64,000 bases of DNA from Hymenobacter sp. YC55 (GCF_029433095.1 NZ_JARNTX010000001.1:3038001-3102000); one strand, 5' to 3'; shown: positions 42,233 to 50,465, counted from the stretch's first letter. The notes: generated from the letters alone by a model not told the origin. A program made the numbers and translations.

Positions 42233-43135
42233 ATGTCTAAGCCAATCAGCCTCGAAGAATTCTACCAAACCAAAATCCACTGGATGCCCGAAAACCTGAA
42301 GCAGGATATCGGCCACTTCAACGTGTTTCGGCTCGATGATTTCGTGGGGCCCAAAGCCAGCCACCTGCCCTATAGTCGCAAAGACTTCTACAAAATCACG
42401 CTCGTTACGGGCCGCAGCAACTACCACTTTGCCGACAAGACGGTGGAAGTTCGGGGCAACGCGCTGCTGTTTGCCAACCCCATGGTACCCTATGATTGGG
42501 AGCCGCTCGACGATCAGCAAACGGGCTACTTCTGCATCTTCACGGAGGCCTTCTTACAACGTCCATTGAACGCCAGCATGCTCGATTTGCCGATGTTCAA
42601 ACCTGGCGGTCAACCGCTTTACTCGTTGAACGACAAGCAGCTAGCAGAATGCAAGCTGCTGTTCGAGAAAATGTTTGTTGAATTAGAGTCCAGTTACACG
42701 TTCAAGTACGACTTGCTGCGCGCGTATGTGTTGGAGCTGGTGCACAGTGCCATGAAGCTGCAACCCGCGGCCACGCTCTACCAGGACAGCAGCGCCGCTA
42801 CGCGCATTGCTTCGCTGTTTACGGAGCTCCTGGAGCGCCAATTCCCGATTGAGTCGCCGGGGCAGCAAGTGCGGCTGCGCAACGCCAACGCCTTTGCCGG
42901 GCAATTGGCCGTGCATGTCAACCACCTGAACCGGGCGCTGAAAGAAGTAACCGGCAAAACCACTTCCCAGCTTATTGCCGACCGCCTTGTGCAGGAAGCC
43001 CACGCTTTGTTGAAGCACACCGCCTGGAACGTATCGGAGATAAGCTATTCGCTGGGCTTCGAGGAACCGGCCCACTTCAGCAACTTTTTCAAGAAACGAG
43101 CGGGCACTACGCCATCGGCCATACGCACTGTTTGA
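42233..43135 (+). CDS. AraC family transcriptional regulator
   Basis: A 300-residue regulator with a cupin-like N-terminal domain (residues about 30-170, GRSNYHFADKTVEVRGNALL and PYDWEPLDDQQTGYFCIF) and a C-terminal AraC HTH domain (NAFAGQLAVHVNHLNRALKE, then NVSEISYSLGFEEPAHFSNF, ending KKRAGTTPSAIR). This is a full-length one-component activator. Its stop codon lies inside the first of two 21-bp-spaced direct repeats that precede the SDR gene at 43218, so it is likely to control that gene. Its own promoter is nearly leaderless. Confidence 0.93.
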   Translation: MSKPISLEEFYQTKIHWMPENLKQDIGHFNVFRLDDFVGPKASHLPYSRKDFYKITLVTGRSNYHFADKTVEVRGNALLFANPMVPYDWEPLDDQQTGYFCIFTEAFLQRPLNASMLDLPMFKPGGQPLYSLNDKQLAECKLLFEKMFVELESSYTFKYDLLRAYVLELVHSAMKLQPAATLYQDSSAATRIASLFTELLERQFPIESPGQQVRLRNANAFAGQLAVHVNHLNRALKEVTGKTTSQLIADRLVQEAHALLKHTAWNVSEISYSLGFEEPAHFSNFFKKRAGTTPSAIRTV

Positions 43136-43168
43136 TTTTTGCAAGCATTGGTTTGATTGCGGTAAGCA
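43130..43168 (+). promoter_or_regulatory. Two direct repeats, candidate AraC-type operator
   Basis: GTTTGATTnnnGnAAGCA occurs at 43130-43147 and 43151-43168, start to start 21 bp. The second ends 19 bp before the candidate -7 box at 43188. The first overlaps the AraC stop codon. Confidence 0.7.
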
Positions 43169-43187
43169 CCTAGGCTCCTAACTGCTC

Positions 43188-43195
43188 TAGTTTTG
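43188..43195 (+). promoter_or_regulatory. Candidate -7 box of the SDR gene at 43218
   Basis: TAGTTTTG is an exact TAnnTTTG match, 22 bp before the ATG. No good -33 element is visible, as expected if an activator supplies the missing contact. Confidence 0.6.
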
Positions 43196-43217
43196 CACTG
43201 TACAAACAGAGCAAGCT

Positions 43218-44057
43218 ATGAACAACCCCAAAATTTGGTTTGTCACCGGCGCTTCGCAAGGCCTTGGCCTTACGCTGGTGAAACGGCTGCTGCGCGAAGG
43301 CCACCACGTAGCGGCCACTTCCCGCAAGCAGGCCAGCCTCGTGCAGGCAGTAGGCACTGCCTCCCCTGCTTTTCTGCCTCTGCAAATCGATCTGGCCGAT
43401 GAAGCAAGTGTGCAGCAGGGCATTGAGCAAGCTATCCGCACCTTTGGCCGCATAGATGTGGTAGTCAACAATGCGGGCTACGGCATTGGCGGCAGCATCG
43501 AAGAACTAACCGACGCAGAAACGCGCCAAGCCTTCGACGTGAATGTGTTCGGGGCACTCAACGTCATTCGGAAAGCGCTGCCGCATCTGCGCGAGGCGGG
43601 TGCGGGCCACATCATTAATATTTCCTCTATTGCGGGTATCAGCGCGGCCACTGGCTGGGCTATTTATGCGGCCACCAAGTTTGCCATGGAAGGCTTCTCG
43701 GAAGTGCTGGCGCAAGACGTAGCCTCGTTTGGGATTAAGGTAACTGTAGTGGCGCCGGGCGCCTTCCGCACCAACTTCCTCACGCCTGAGTCTTTAAGTT
43801 TGCCGCAGCAGCCTATTGCAGCTTATGAAACTGTGCGCGCCTCGCACGAAAAATACCTAGCCATGAACGGTGCGCAGATTGGCGACCCGGAAAAAGCTGC
43901 CGCCGCCATCATTCAAGTTACCTCCGAAGCTAATCCGCCGCTGCATCTGCTGCTCGGCCCAGATGCTTACCGGCGAGCCACGCAGAAGCTCGAAACCTTC
44001 GGACGGGAGATGCAGGCGTGGCAAGCCCTTACCGTCTCCACTGAATTTGCGGAGTAG
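43218..44057 (+). CDS. SDR family oxidoreductase
   Basis: A 279-residue short-chain dehydrogenase. The cofactor loop is VTGASQGLGLT and the catalytic pair lies in YAATKFAMEG. It is closely related in layout to the next gene (44257): both have NAGYG and VNVFG segments and end with the DPEKAA segment and LG(P)DAY. Both belong to the SDR group with ketoreductase-like annotations; the substrate is unknown. Paired 21-bp-spaced direct repeats upstream suggest AraC control. Confidence 0.92.
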   Translation: MNNPKIWFVTGASQGLGLTLVKRLLREGHHVAATSRKQASLVQAVGTASPAFLPLQIDLADEASVQQGIEQAIRTFGRIDVVVNNAGYGIGGSIEELTDAETRQAFDVNVFGALNVIRKALPHLREAGAGHIINISSIAGISAATGWAIYAATKFAMEGFSEVLAQDVASFGIKVTVVAPGAFRTNFLTPESLSLPQQPIAAYETVRASHEKYLAMNGAQIGDPEKAAAAIIQVTSEANPPLHLLLGPDAYRRATQKLETFGREMQAWQALTVSTEFAE

Positions 44058-44256
44058 CAGCACACAAGCTTAGAAAAGTGGCGCTACCTCTGGCGCTGGG
44101 TAAATCTGACTTTTTGCTTTCCGCGTACGGTAAAAAGCAGTCCCAACCGTCTCTACCCCTACTTGCTCACTTTTCAATTGCTTTTTCTTATGCTCTACTT
44201 ATTCGGAAGCTTAGCCTTACACGATTCTCTTTCTTACAACGAAACCTATCAAGAGC

Positions 44257-45105
44257 ATGAATTCCAAGAACATCTGGTTCGTGACCGGCGCCTCGAAGGG
44301 CCTAGGTCTGACCTTGGTACAACAGCTACTGGCCCATGGCTACTCGGTGGCGGCGACCTCCCGCAACCTGGAGGAACTGAAACAAGCCGTGCCGCCTAGT
44401 GACGGTCGGTTCTTACCCCTGCACATGGACCTCGGCAACGAGGAAAGCGTGCAACAAGCCATAGCCACCACCATCAGCACCCTCGGCGGGCTTGATGTAG
44501 TAGTGAACAATGCAGGCTACGGGCAGCTCGGCGCCATAGAAGAGCTTTCCGACCAAGAGTCCCGCAAAAACTTTGACGTTAACGTGTTTGGCTTGCTGCA
44601 TGTGCTGCGCCAAGCCACGCCTCACCTGCGGCAGCAGGGCGCGGGCCGCGTCTTCAATATCTCTTCCGTGGGAGGCTTCACGGGCAATTTTCCCGGTTGG
44701 GGCATCTACTGCGCTACCAAGTTTGCCGTTGCAGGCCTTACCGAATCGTACGCGGCCGAGGTGCAGGAATTTGGGGTGCAGGCCAGCGTGGTATATCCCG
44801 GCTATTTCCGTACTGATTTCCTGACGGGTGGTTCGTTGGGTACGCCCCAGCACCCGATACACGAGTACCAGGCCGTGCGCGACTCCCAGGCCAGCCACCA
44901 GCAGCAAATCAACGGCAATCAACCCGGCGACCCGGAAAAAGCTGCTGCCCTCCTGATTCAGATGAGCGAAACCGAACAGCAACCGCTCCACCTGTTCTTG
45001 GGCGCAGATGCCTACCAGCTAGCCGAGCAGAAGATAGCCGCCGTGCAGCAGGATAAGCAGCAGTGGCAAGAACAGGCTACCGCCACCAATTTCGTGGAAG
45101 CGTAG
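44257..45105 (+). CDS. SDR family oxidoreductase (paralogue)
   Basis: A 282-residue short-chain dehydrogenase with VTGASKGLGLT and YCATKFAVAGL, the same organisation as the SDR gene at 43218. Shared segments such as VVVNNAGYG, NVFG and GDPEKAA suggest tandem duplication. No obvious operator like those of the other two SDR genes was found in its 199-bp upstream gap, though it could be read through from the 43218 promoter. A very long hairpin terminates it. Confidence 0.92.
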   Translation: MNSKNIWFVTGASKGLGLTLVQQLLAHGYSVAATSRNLEELKQAVPPSDGRFLPLHMDLGNEESVQQAIATTISTLGGLDVVVNNAGYGQLGAIEELSDQESRKNFDVNVFGLLHVLRQATPHLRQQGAGRVFNISSVGGFTGNFPGWGIYCATKFAVAGLTESYAAEVQEFGVQASVVYPGYFRTDFLTGGSLGTPQHPIHEYQAVRDSQASHQQQINGNQPGDPEKAAALLIQMSETEQQPLHLFLGADAYQLAEQKIAAVQQDKQQWQEQATATNFVEA

Positions 45106-45114
45106 TGTCTCCTA

Positions 45115-45168
45115 GCCAACAGACAAAAGCCCGTCACTGTGCACAGTGGCGGGCTTTTGTCTGTTGGC
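45115..45168 (+). terminator. Terminator, 26-bp stem
   Basis: Stem 45115-45140 with 45143-45168, one mismatch (G-T wobble), loop GC. It contains the CTTTTGTC run and ends the SDR pair. Confidence 0.9.
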
Positions 45169-45211
45169 CAGAAGGTGGTGCGTAAGGTGTATCAGCCCTT
45201 AACTGCTCGTG

Positions 45212-45547
45212 CTAGTACGGGTTCATCAACAGAAATAGCAGATTATGATAGACGATACCTTGCTCGCCATCGTGGATACCGTCGAGGCCAGCATCTTCCA
45301 TGAGGACCTCCACTTCCTCATAATCCTGCAGAAACTCCATTTCGATTTCGTCGGAGTCGGGAAGTTGGGTGTACAAGAGGTAGCGGCGCTTTCTCTCCAA
45401 GGTGATGTACAGTTTCTGGTGCTTGGTTTGGGCTACCAGCAAGGCATCACACGGCTCCATATCCTCACCGTCGGGGGTTTGGACATAGATGGTGGTTTTC
45501 TCGGTTTCGGGCGTGTACTGGAAAAAGCTGGCGGAGTCGAGGCTCAT
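45212..45547 (-). CDS. Hypothetical protein
   Basis: A 111-residue cytosolic, acidic protein (MSLDSASFFQYTPETEKTTI, then YVQTPDGEDMEPCDALLVAQ). No known family is recognised. Start is set at 45547; the frame can extend to 45601 but the extra segment is Cys-rich and not typical. It converges on the SDR genes. Confidence 0.6.
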   Translation of the reverse strand: MSLDSASFFQYTPETEKTTIYVQTPDGEDMEPCDALLVAQTKHQKLYITLERKRRYLLYTQLPDSDEIEMEFLQDYEEVEVLMEDAGLDGIHDGEQGIVYHNLLFLLMNPY

Positions 45548-45798
45548 AGCTGAAAGGCAATGGTGGCATGCCAAGCAAAGGTAGCGGGGACTACTAAGCA
45601 ACAGGGTATACGGCAGCTTTATCTTCTTTTCGATTTCTGGAAAACACTGGCCGAAGATTTGCTATAAAACAAATTGCCTGATATCCTGAAGATTGCACAT
45701 TAGCAATGAATATTGCGGGGTAGCTATGCAACCTTCTACCAGATTCTCGGCTCTACACCGTGGCACCTTAGCCGCACTATATAGCAGTCAACAGCTAC

Positions 45799-46581
45799 AT
45801 GTTTAACAAGTACAAACTTTTTCTTTTTCCCTCTCTCCTTTTATCAACGCTACTTATTAGCAGTTGTGAGAAACCAGCAGCGCCTGAGCCAGATTCGGGT
45901 ATTAGCGGCCGTGTGTGGATGAGTGCAACGGAGGCCAAGGCCGGACCAGGGCACCAGCTGCGTCTCAATTTTCATGATGATCATCAGTATCAGTGCGCTA
46001 ACTACAACCTTACTACCGGCTACAGACTAGACGAAAAGCAGCTAAATTTCACCTTTAGTGGAGTTACAGAACCCAATGGCGTCTGCACCACGTCCACCGG
46101 CCCTGCCAACTCATCCGTTGATATTTCCGAGTTGGCTACTGGCACCTACACGCTGCAGTTGAAGGTGGGCAACAAAAGCACCATGGGCGTGCTAGAGCTA
46201 CAGGATGACTACCTCATCTTGCGCAGCAATGACCCGGACGTTGTGGAAGTGTCTACGCCCGAGTTGCGGTTTCAGCCCCCCCATATCATTTGGGGATACG
46301 CCACTACCTCCCTTCCTCCAACGGAAGTATCGGCAAGGGTGCTGCGCGACTCTCTACTGCAACTCGGCGCTACTCCGCTCACCCTGACCCCAGGTACCTA
46401 CCCGCAATTCACCATCACTGAATATGGTTTCCTAAAACCACCGCAGGTTCCAGCGGGAACGAGGGCGCTGGTTTTCCTAGCCAACTATCAGGGTCCGGCT
46501 GAACGAATCCAGGCTTTTGTTGAGCGCACCAACGCCGCCACTCCCGGCCTGAAACTGTGGCTAAATACTTCGGGAATCTAA
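45799..46581 (+). CDS. Hypothetical lipoprotein
   Basis: A 260-residue lipoprotein (LLSTLLISSCEKPAAPEPDS; lipidated cysteine near residue 23). The mature part begins with a beta-rich domain (VWMSATEAKAGPGHQLRLNF, and GTYTLQLKVGNKSTMGVLEL) and has a C-terminal part with LVFLANYQGPAERIQAFVERTN. No family is recognised. It is followed by a T-rich terminator. Confidence 0.75.
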   Translation: MFNKYKLFLFPSLLLSTLLISSCEKPAAPEPDSGISGRVWMSATEAKAGPGHQLRLNFHDDHQYQCANYNLTTGYRLDEKQLNFTFSGVTEPNGVCTTSTGPANSSVDISELATGTYTLQLKVGNKSTMGVLELQDDYLILRSNDPDVVEVSTPELRFQPPHIIWGYATTSLPPTEVSARVLRDSLLQLGATPLTLTPGTYPQFTITEYGFLKPPQVPAGTRALVFLANYQGPAERIQAFVERTNAATPGLKLWLNTSGI

Positions 46582-46600
46582 GTCTAGCCACTAACGACAT

Positions 46601-46639
46601 ACAAAAAAGCCTCCCGCACACACAGGGAGGCTTTTTTGT
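46601..46639. terminator. Bidirectional terminator
   Basis: A 15-bp perfect stem (46601-46615 with 46625-46639) with A6/T6 at the base, after the lipoprotein gene. Confidence 0.92.
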
Positions 46640-46747
46640 TGGCGCATGACCCTATAAATACGGCAAGCACAGCGCATATGCATACTTTGGTGTGGTTGAG
46701 TTTAGTAAGGCCTATTCTCTTTGTTCAAAACAATACTTCTGTCATTA

Positions 46748-47443
46748 ATGCGTGCTTATATCAAGCAAGACGGTTCCGGTGAATGGGACAATACCAACTG
46801 TTATGCCGCGGCTGATGGGTTCAAGCAAATGGGTTGGGAAGTTATTCTGTTTGAGAAGCTCACGGAGCTACCACACGACGACCCAGCTGACATCGTTGTG
46901 AGCCATGTTGATGATGTAGAAGATGCCTTGCGGGCCTTGAACTGCTCCGTGCCACCCGTACTCGATTATCCAGAAAGTCTGCAGCCTTTTCTGGGCCGGC
47001 GCATGTGGCAATCAACCATTAATGCCATTGCTGCCGACCCTACCCAGTGGCCCGTATTTGTAAAGCCCGTGTTGGCCCGCAAGAAATTTACAGGAGTGCT
47101 CGTTCGGCACTTCCGCGACTTAATAGGCTGCGGCGACCAAGCCGAAAATACGCCCGTATGGTGTGCCGAGCCGGTACGTTTCCTTGCGGAGTGGCGCTGC
47201 TTTGTGCGCTACGGTGAAGTGCTAGCAGTTCAACCCTACCGAGGCGACTGGCGCGTGCAGTTCAATCCTGCTGTAGTGGAAGCGGCCGTTGCTGCTTACC
47301 AAGATGCGCCAAAGGCTTACGCCCTAGATATTGGCGTTACTGACCAAGGCACTACCCTGGTGGTAGAAATGAACGAAGGCTATTCCATCGGCAGCTATGG
47401 ATTGCCTCCTTTGCGCTACGCCAAATTCCTCAGCGCACGTTAG
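46748..47443 (+). CDS. ATP-grasp domain protein (R2K-like)
   Basis: A 231-residue protein of the ATP-grasp R2K group. Recognisable parts are MRAYIKQDGSGEWDNTNCYA at the start, the VFVKPVLARKKFTGVLV ATP-lysine segment, SVDEW-like FLAEWRCFVRYGEVLAVQPY and the metal-binding VVEMNEGYSIGSYGL near the end. R2K proteins are thought to modify peptides or proteins in phage and bacterial systems. The ATG at 46748 is preferred; a TTG at 46721 would extend it. It is monocistronic and has a long hairpin terminator. Confidence 0.82.
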   Translation: MRAYIKQDGSGEWDNTNCYAAADGFKQMGWEVILFEKLTELPHDDPADIVVSHVDDVEDALRALNCSVPPVLDYPESLQPFLGRRMWQSTINAIAADPTQWPVFVKPVLARKKFTGVLVRHFRDLIGCGDQAENTPVWCAEPVRFLAEWRCFVRYGEVLAVQPYRGDWRVQFNPAVVEAAVAAYQDAPKAYALDIGVTDQGTTLVVEMNEGYSIGSYGLPPLRYAKFLSAR

Positions 47444-47516
47444 GCCGAACTAACCAACACCAATGACGCCTGCAATTTCTAGTTTCATTGTACGCCGCTT
47501 TGCATAGATGAGCTTG

Positions 47517-47576
47517 CAATAGCAAGTAAAAAATCCCGCTGCTGATTTCAGGGGCGGGATTTTTTACTTGCTATTG
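47517..47576 (+). terminator. Terminator, 23-bp stem
   Basis: A perfect 23-bp stem (47517-47539 with 47554-47576), loop of 14 nt, with A6/T6 runs inside it. Confidence 0.92.
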
Positions 47577-47620
47577 TGCTTTAAGTAACTTTAATTCAAA
47601 CACATTCACTCACATCGGCT

Positions 47621-48559
47621 ATGCATCCAACTTCTACCGTACCCATTGCTCTCGACCCTAAACTAGCCCACTCGGTACATAGTGCAGCTCTAGACACCAC
47701 TGTACACCACGTCCCCACGGCCTGCCTGAATTGCAATACGCTGGTGTCTGACCGATTCTGCGGGCACTGTGGGCAGGATGCGCATCATACGCACCGCCTC
47801 ACCCTGAAGGACATGCCCCACGACATCCTCCACTCCATCTGGCACGTGGACAAGGGCATTCTGTATACGCTTAAATGCATGGTGCTTCGGCCCGGCCCCA
47901 CCATCCAGGCCTACTTGGCGGGCAAGCGCGTCGACCATTTCCGGCCCTTATCGCTGCTATTCATGGTGACGGGTCTGTATGCCCTGCTGCACTCGGTGCT
48001 GCACATAGAGATGGTGATGCCCAGAGACTCCAACATGCCGGAGGCCGTGTATCAGATGCAGAAAACGTCTATGACGTTCATGATGAAGTACCTGAGTTGG
48101 TTTTATGTGGCTTCGGTGCCGGTATGGGCGCTGTTTGCACGCTGGTTTTTGCGGCGCAGCGGCTACAACTACGCCGAGTGCCTCATTATTGCCGCCTTCA
48201 TTATTGCCATCTGCAACTTTTTTGCCGTGCTGTTTCTGCCGGTGCTGTACTGGGCCAGTGGCACGCCCCAGTATTACACGGTTAGCCTGTGGTTTGTGGT
48301 GCCGGTGGTGGCCTACTCTACCTGGGCCTACAGCAGCGTGCTGGCCCACACCACCCTGGGCCTAGCCCGCCGTCTGTGGTGCGGCTTCATGGCATTTGCC
48401 CTAGGCTATGTAGTGACCTTTTTGGTCTTTGTCATCACCATGTACGCCGCCAACTGGTCGACATTTGTGGCCGCCATGAAGCAGCAAAAGCAGCAGAAGC
48501 AGGAAATGCAGAAGCAGGCCCGCGGCGCCCGCCCCGCCACTCCAACGCGGGTCCGCTAG
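47621..48559 (+). CDS. DUF3667 membrane protein with zinc ribbon
   Basis: A 312-residue protein of DUF3667. It starts with a zinc ribbon (CLNCNTLV and FCGHCGQDA), followed by a family segment LHSIWHVDKGILYTLKCM and RPGPTIQAYLAGKRVDHFRPL, then four membrane helices. The C-terminal tail is Gln/Lys-rich (KQQKQQKQEMQKQARGARP). The function is unknown. It is followed by a hairpin terminator and converges on the deoxyhypusine synthase homologue. Confidence 0.9.
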   Translation: MHPTSTVPIALDPKLAHSVHSAALDTTVHHVPTACLNCNTLVSDRFCGHCGQDAHHTHRLTLKDMPHDILHSIWHVDKGILYTLKCMVLRPGPTIQAYLAGKRVDHFRPLSLLFMVTGLYALLHSVLHIEMVMPRDSNMPEAVYQMQKTSMTFMMKYLSWFYVASVPVWALFARWFLRRSGYNYAECLIIAAFIIAICNFFAVLFLPVLYWASGTPQYYTVSLWFVVPVVAYSTWAYSSVLAHTTLGLARRLWCGFMAFALGYVVTFLVFVITMYAANWSTFVAAMKQQKQQKQEMQKQARGARPATPTRVR

Positions 48560-48584
48560 ACCAAGGCTACCTGCTCAAACGCAG

Positions 48585-48620
48585 AAACGCCCGCCGCTGA
48601 AGCTTCAGCGGCGGGCGTTT
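48585..48620. terminator. Perfect palindromic terminator
   Basis: A 36-bp perfect palindrome (stem about 16 bp with a 4-nt loop AGCT) flanked by AAA on one side and TTT on the other, between DUF3667 and the convergent deoxyhypusine synthase gene. Confidence 0.9.
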
Positions 48621-48641
48621 TACTTATTGCGTTGACAGCAA

Positions 48642-49613
48642 TTATTGCCCCAGCACCATAGCAAATACCAGCGGCGCTACAATGGTAGCATCCGACTCGA
48701 TGATGAATTTGGGCGTGTCTTGACCCAGCTTGCCCCAGGTAATTTTCTCGTTCGGTACAGCACCGGAGTACGAACCATACGAAGTAGTGGAATCCGAAAT
48801 CTGGCAGAAATAGCCCCACAGCGGCACGCTGGTGCGCTGCAAATCTTGGTGCAACATGGGCACTACACAGATGGGGAAGTCGCCGGCAATGCCGCCGCCA
48901 ATCTGGAAGAAGCCTACTTTGCTTTCTTCGGTGGCTTGCTCGGTGTACCACTCGGCCAAGTAAATCATGTACTCGATGCCGGTGCGCACGGTGTGCACGT
49001 TCTTGATGTCACCCGAGATGACGTGACCCGCGAAGATGTTGCCCAGGGTGGAGTCTTCCCAACCGGGGCAGATGATCGGCAGGTTTTTCTCGGCGGCAGC
49101 CAGCATCCAGCTGTCCTTCGGGTCGATCTGGTAGTATTGCTCCAGCTCACCCGAGCGCAGAATCTGGTAGAAGAACTCGTGGGGGAAGTACCGCTCGCCG
49201 GCCTTATCGGCCTGCTCCCAGAACTTCAGCACCGAGTGCTCCAAACGGCGCATGGCCTCTTCTTCGGGAATACAGGTGTCAGTTACGCGGTTCATGTGGC
49301 GCTCCAGCAGGGCTTGCTCGTCGGCAGCCGTTAGGTCGCGGTAATGCGGTACCCGCTCGTAGAAGTCGTGGGCTACCAGGTTGAAGATATCTTCTTCCAA
49401 GTTGGCACCGGTGCAGCTGATGATTTGCACCTTGTCCTGCCGAATCAGCTCGGCCAACTGGATGCCCATTTCGGCGGTGCTCATGGCGCCAGCCAGCGTT
49501 ATCATCATCTTGCCCCCTTCGGCGAGGTGCTTGTTGTAGCCTTCGGCGGCATCAATCAGAGCAGCAGCGTTGAAGTGGCGGTAATGGTGCTTGAGGAAGT
49601 TTGTTACGTTCAT
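48642..49613 (-). CDS. Deoxyhypusine synthase family protein
   Basis: A 323-residue NAD-dependent enzyme of the deoxyhypusine synthase family. The NAD-binding segments are MMITLAGAMSTAEMG and HVISGDIKNVHTVRTG, and IICPGWEDSTLGN; the catalytic lysine is K295 in NEKITWGKLGQD. In eukaryotes the enzyme modifies eIF5A; bacteria lack eIF5A, and bacterial homologues are often homospermidine synthases. Homospermidine formation from putrescine or spermidine is therefore a plausible inference. The gene is monocistronic. Confidence 0.88.
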   Translation of the reverse strand: MNVTNFLKHHYRHFNAAALIDAAEGYNKHLAEGGKMMITLAGAMSTAEMGIQLAELIRQDKVQIISCTGANLEEDIFNLVAHDFYERVPHYRDLTAADEQALLERHMNRVTDTCIPEEEAMRRLEHSVLKFWEQADKAGERYFPHEFFYQILRSGELEQYYQIDPKDSWMLAAAEKNLPIICPGWEDSTLGNIFAGHVISGDIKNVHTVRTGIEYMIYLAEWYTEQATEESKVGFFQIGGGIAGDFPICVVPMLHQDLQRTSVPLWGYFCQISDSTTSYGSYSGAVPNEKITWGKLGQDTPKFIIESDATIVAPLVFAMVLGQ

Positions 49614-49747
49614 CGAATCGTAGGTTCAGTAATTGTGGGTGTGCGGAATACAATCAAATTGCAGCGTGGAATCGTTCAATATTTGAATGGTATATCGAAG
49701 ATTCTGAATAGCGCACAATTGCGCCTGGGTTGCTTGCAAATACAGCC

Positions 49748-50284
49748 TTAGACCGGCTGCTCAATCATTAAATTGTGGTTGGTGTAGATGCAGATGTCGG
49801 CGGCAATGTGCAGAGCATCTTCCACCATTTGGCGCGCCGTCAGGTGCGGGGCGTGCTTCTTGAGGGCCAGCGCGGCGGCTTGGGCATACATGGCGCCCGA
49901 GCCGATGGCGGCCACTTCGGAATCGGGTTCGAGCACGTCGCCGGAGCCGGCAATGATGAGCAGTTCGTCACGGTCGGCTACCACCATCATGGCTTCGAGC
50001 TTGCGCAGGTACTGGTCTTTGCGCCACTCCTTGGCTAGCTCAATAGCGGCGCGGCGCAGGTTGCCGCCGTAGCCGTTGAGCTTCTCCTCGAACTTGTCGA
50101 GCAGCATGAAGGCGTCGGCCGTGGAGCCGGCAAAACCAGTCACGACTTTGCCATCCTGGAGCTTGCGGACCTTGCGCACGTTGCTTTTCGCTACGTGCTT
50201 ATCCATTGTCGCCTGACCGTCGGCGCCGAGGGCAACTTCGCCATTGTGGCGTACACCGAGTACGGTAGTGGAGCGAATTCTCAT
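49748..50284 (-). CDS. hslV: ATP-dependent protease subunit HslV
   Basis: A 178-residue threonine protease of the proteasome-like HslV family. The catalytic threonine is T6 (or T7), in MRIRSTTVLGVRHNG; Bacteroidota versions have this short leader instead of the MT start of E. coli. Later segments GADGQATMDKHVAKSN and GFAGSTADAF are typical, as is the LEAMMVVADRDELLIIAGSG region. Its ATPase partner HslU is not visible within the window, so it must be encoded elsewhere. The repeat element B lies just upstream. Confidence 0.95.
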   Translation of the reverse strand: MRIRSTTVLGVRHNGEVALGADGQATMDKHVAKSNVRKVRKLQDGKVVTGFAGSTADAFMLLDKFEEKLNGYGGNLRRAAIELAKEWRKDQYLRKLEAMMVVADRDELLIIAGSGDVLEPDSEVAAIGSGAMYAQAAALALKKHAPHLTARQMVEDALHIAADICIYTNHNLMIEQPV

Positions 50285-50328
50285 GTCTAGTTTATCAGTT
50301 TGGGTTTGGCAGCAGCTGGAAAATACCA

Positions 50329-50441
50329 GTCATCCTAACGAATATTCCGCGTATAAAGCGGAGAGACCTTATCCCCATTGAACAAGTCGTTGGTACGACA
50401 GTCGTTCCGTGGGAATAAGGTCCTTCCTTCGTCAGGATGAC
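50329..50441. repeat. Inverted-repeat element, copy B (113 bp)
   Basis: Ends read GTCATCCTAACGAA on the left and GTCATCCTGACGAAGG on the right (inward). It shares an internal CCATTGAAC block and AAGGTCCTT with copy C at 60913. The left arm has a 22-bp extra insertion, TATTCCGCGT then ATAAAGCGG. Confidence 0.82.
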
Positions 50442-50465
50442 AGATGATTCTTGGCTGGCACCTGC

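Noticed and set aside
48585..48620. Palindrome as a regulator-binding operator
   Set aside because: It lies between two convergent genes with flanking A/T runs, which fits a bidirectional terminator.
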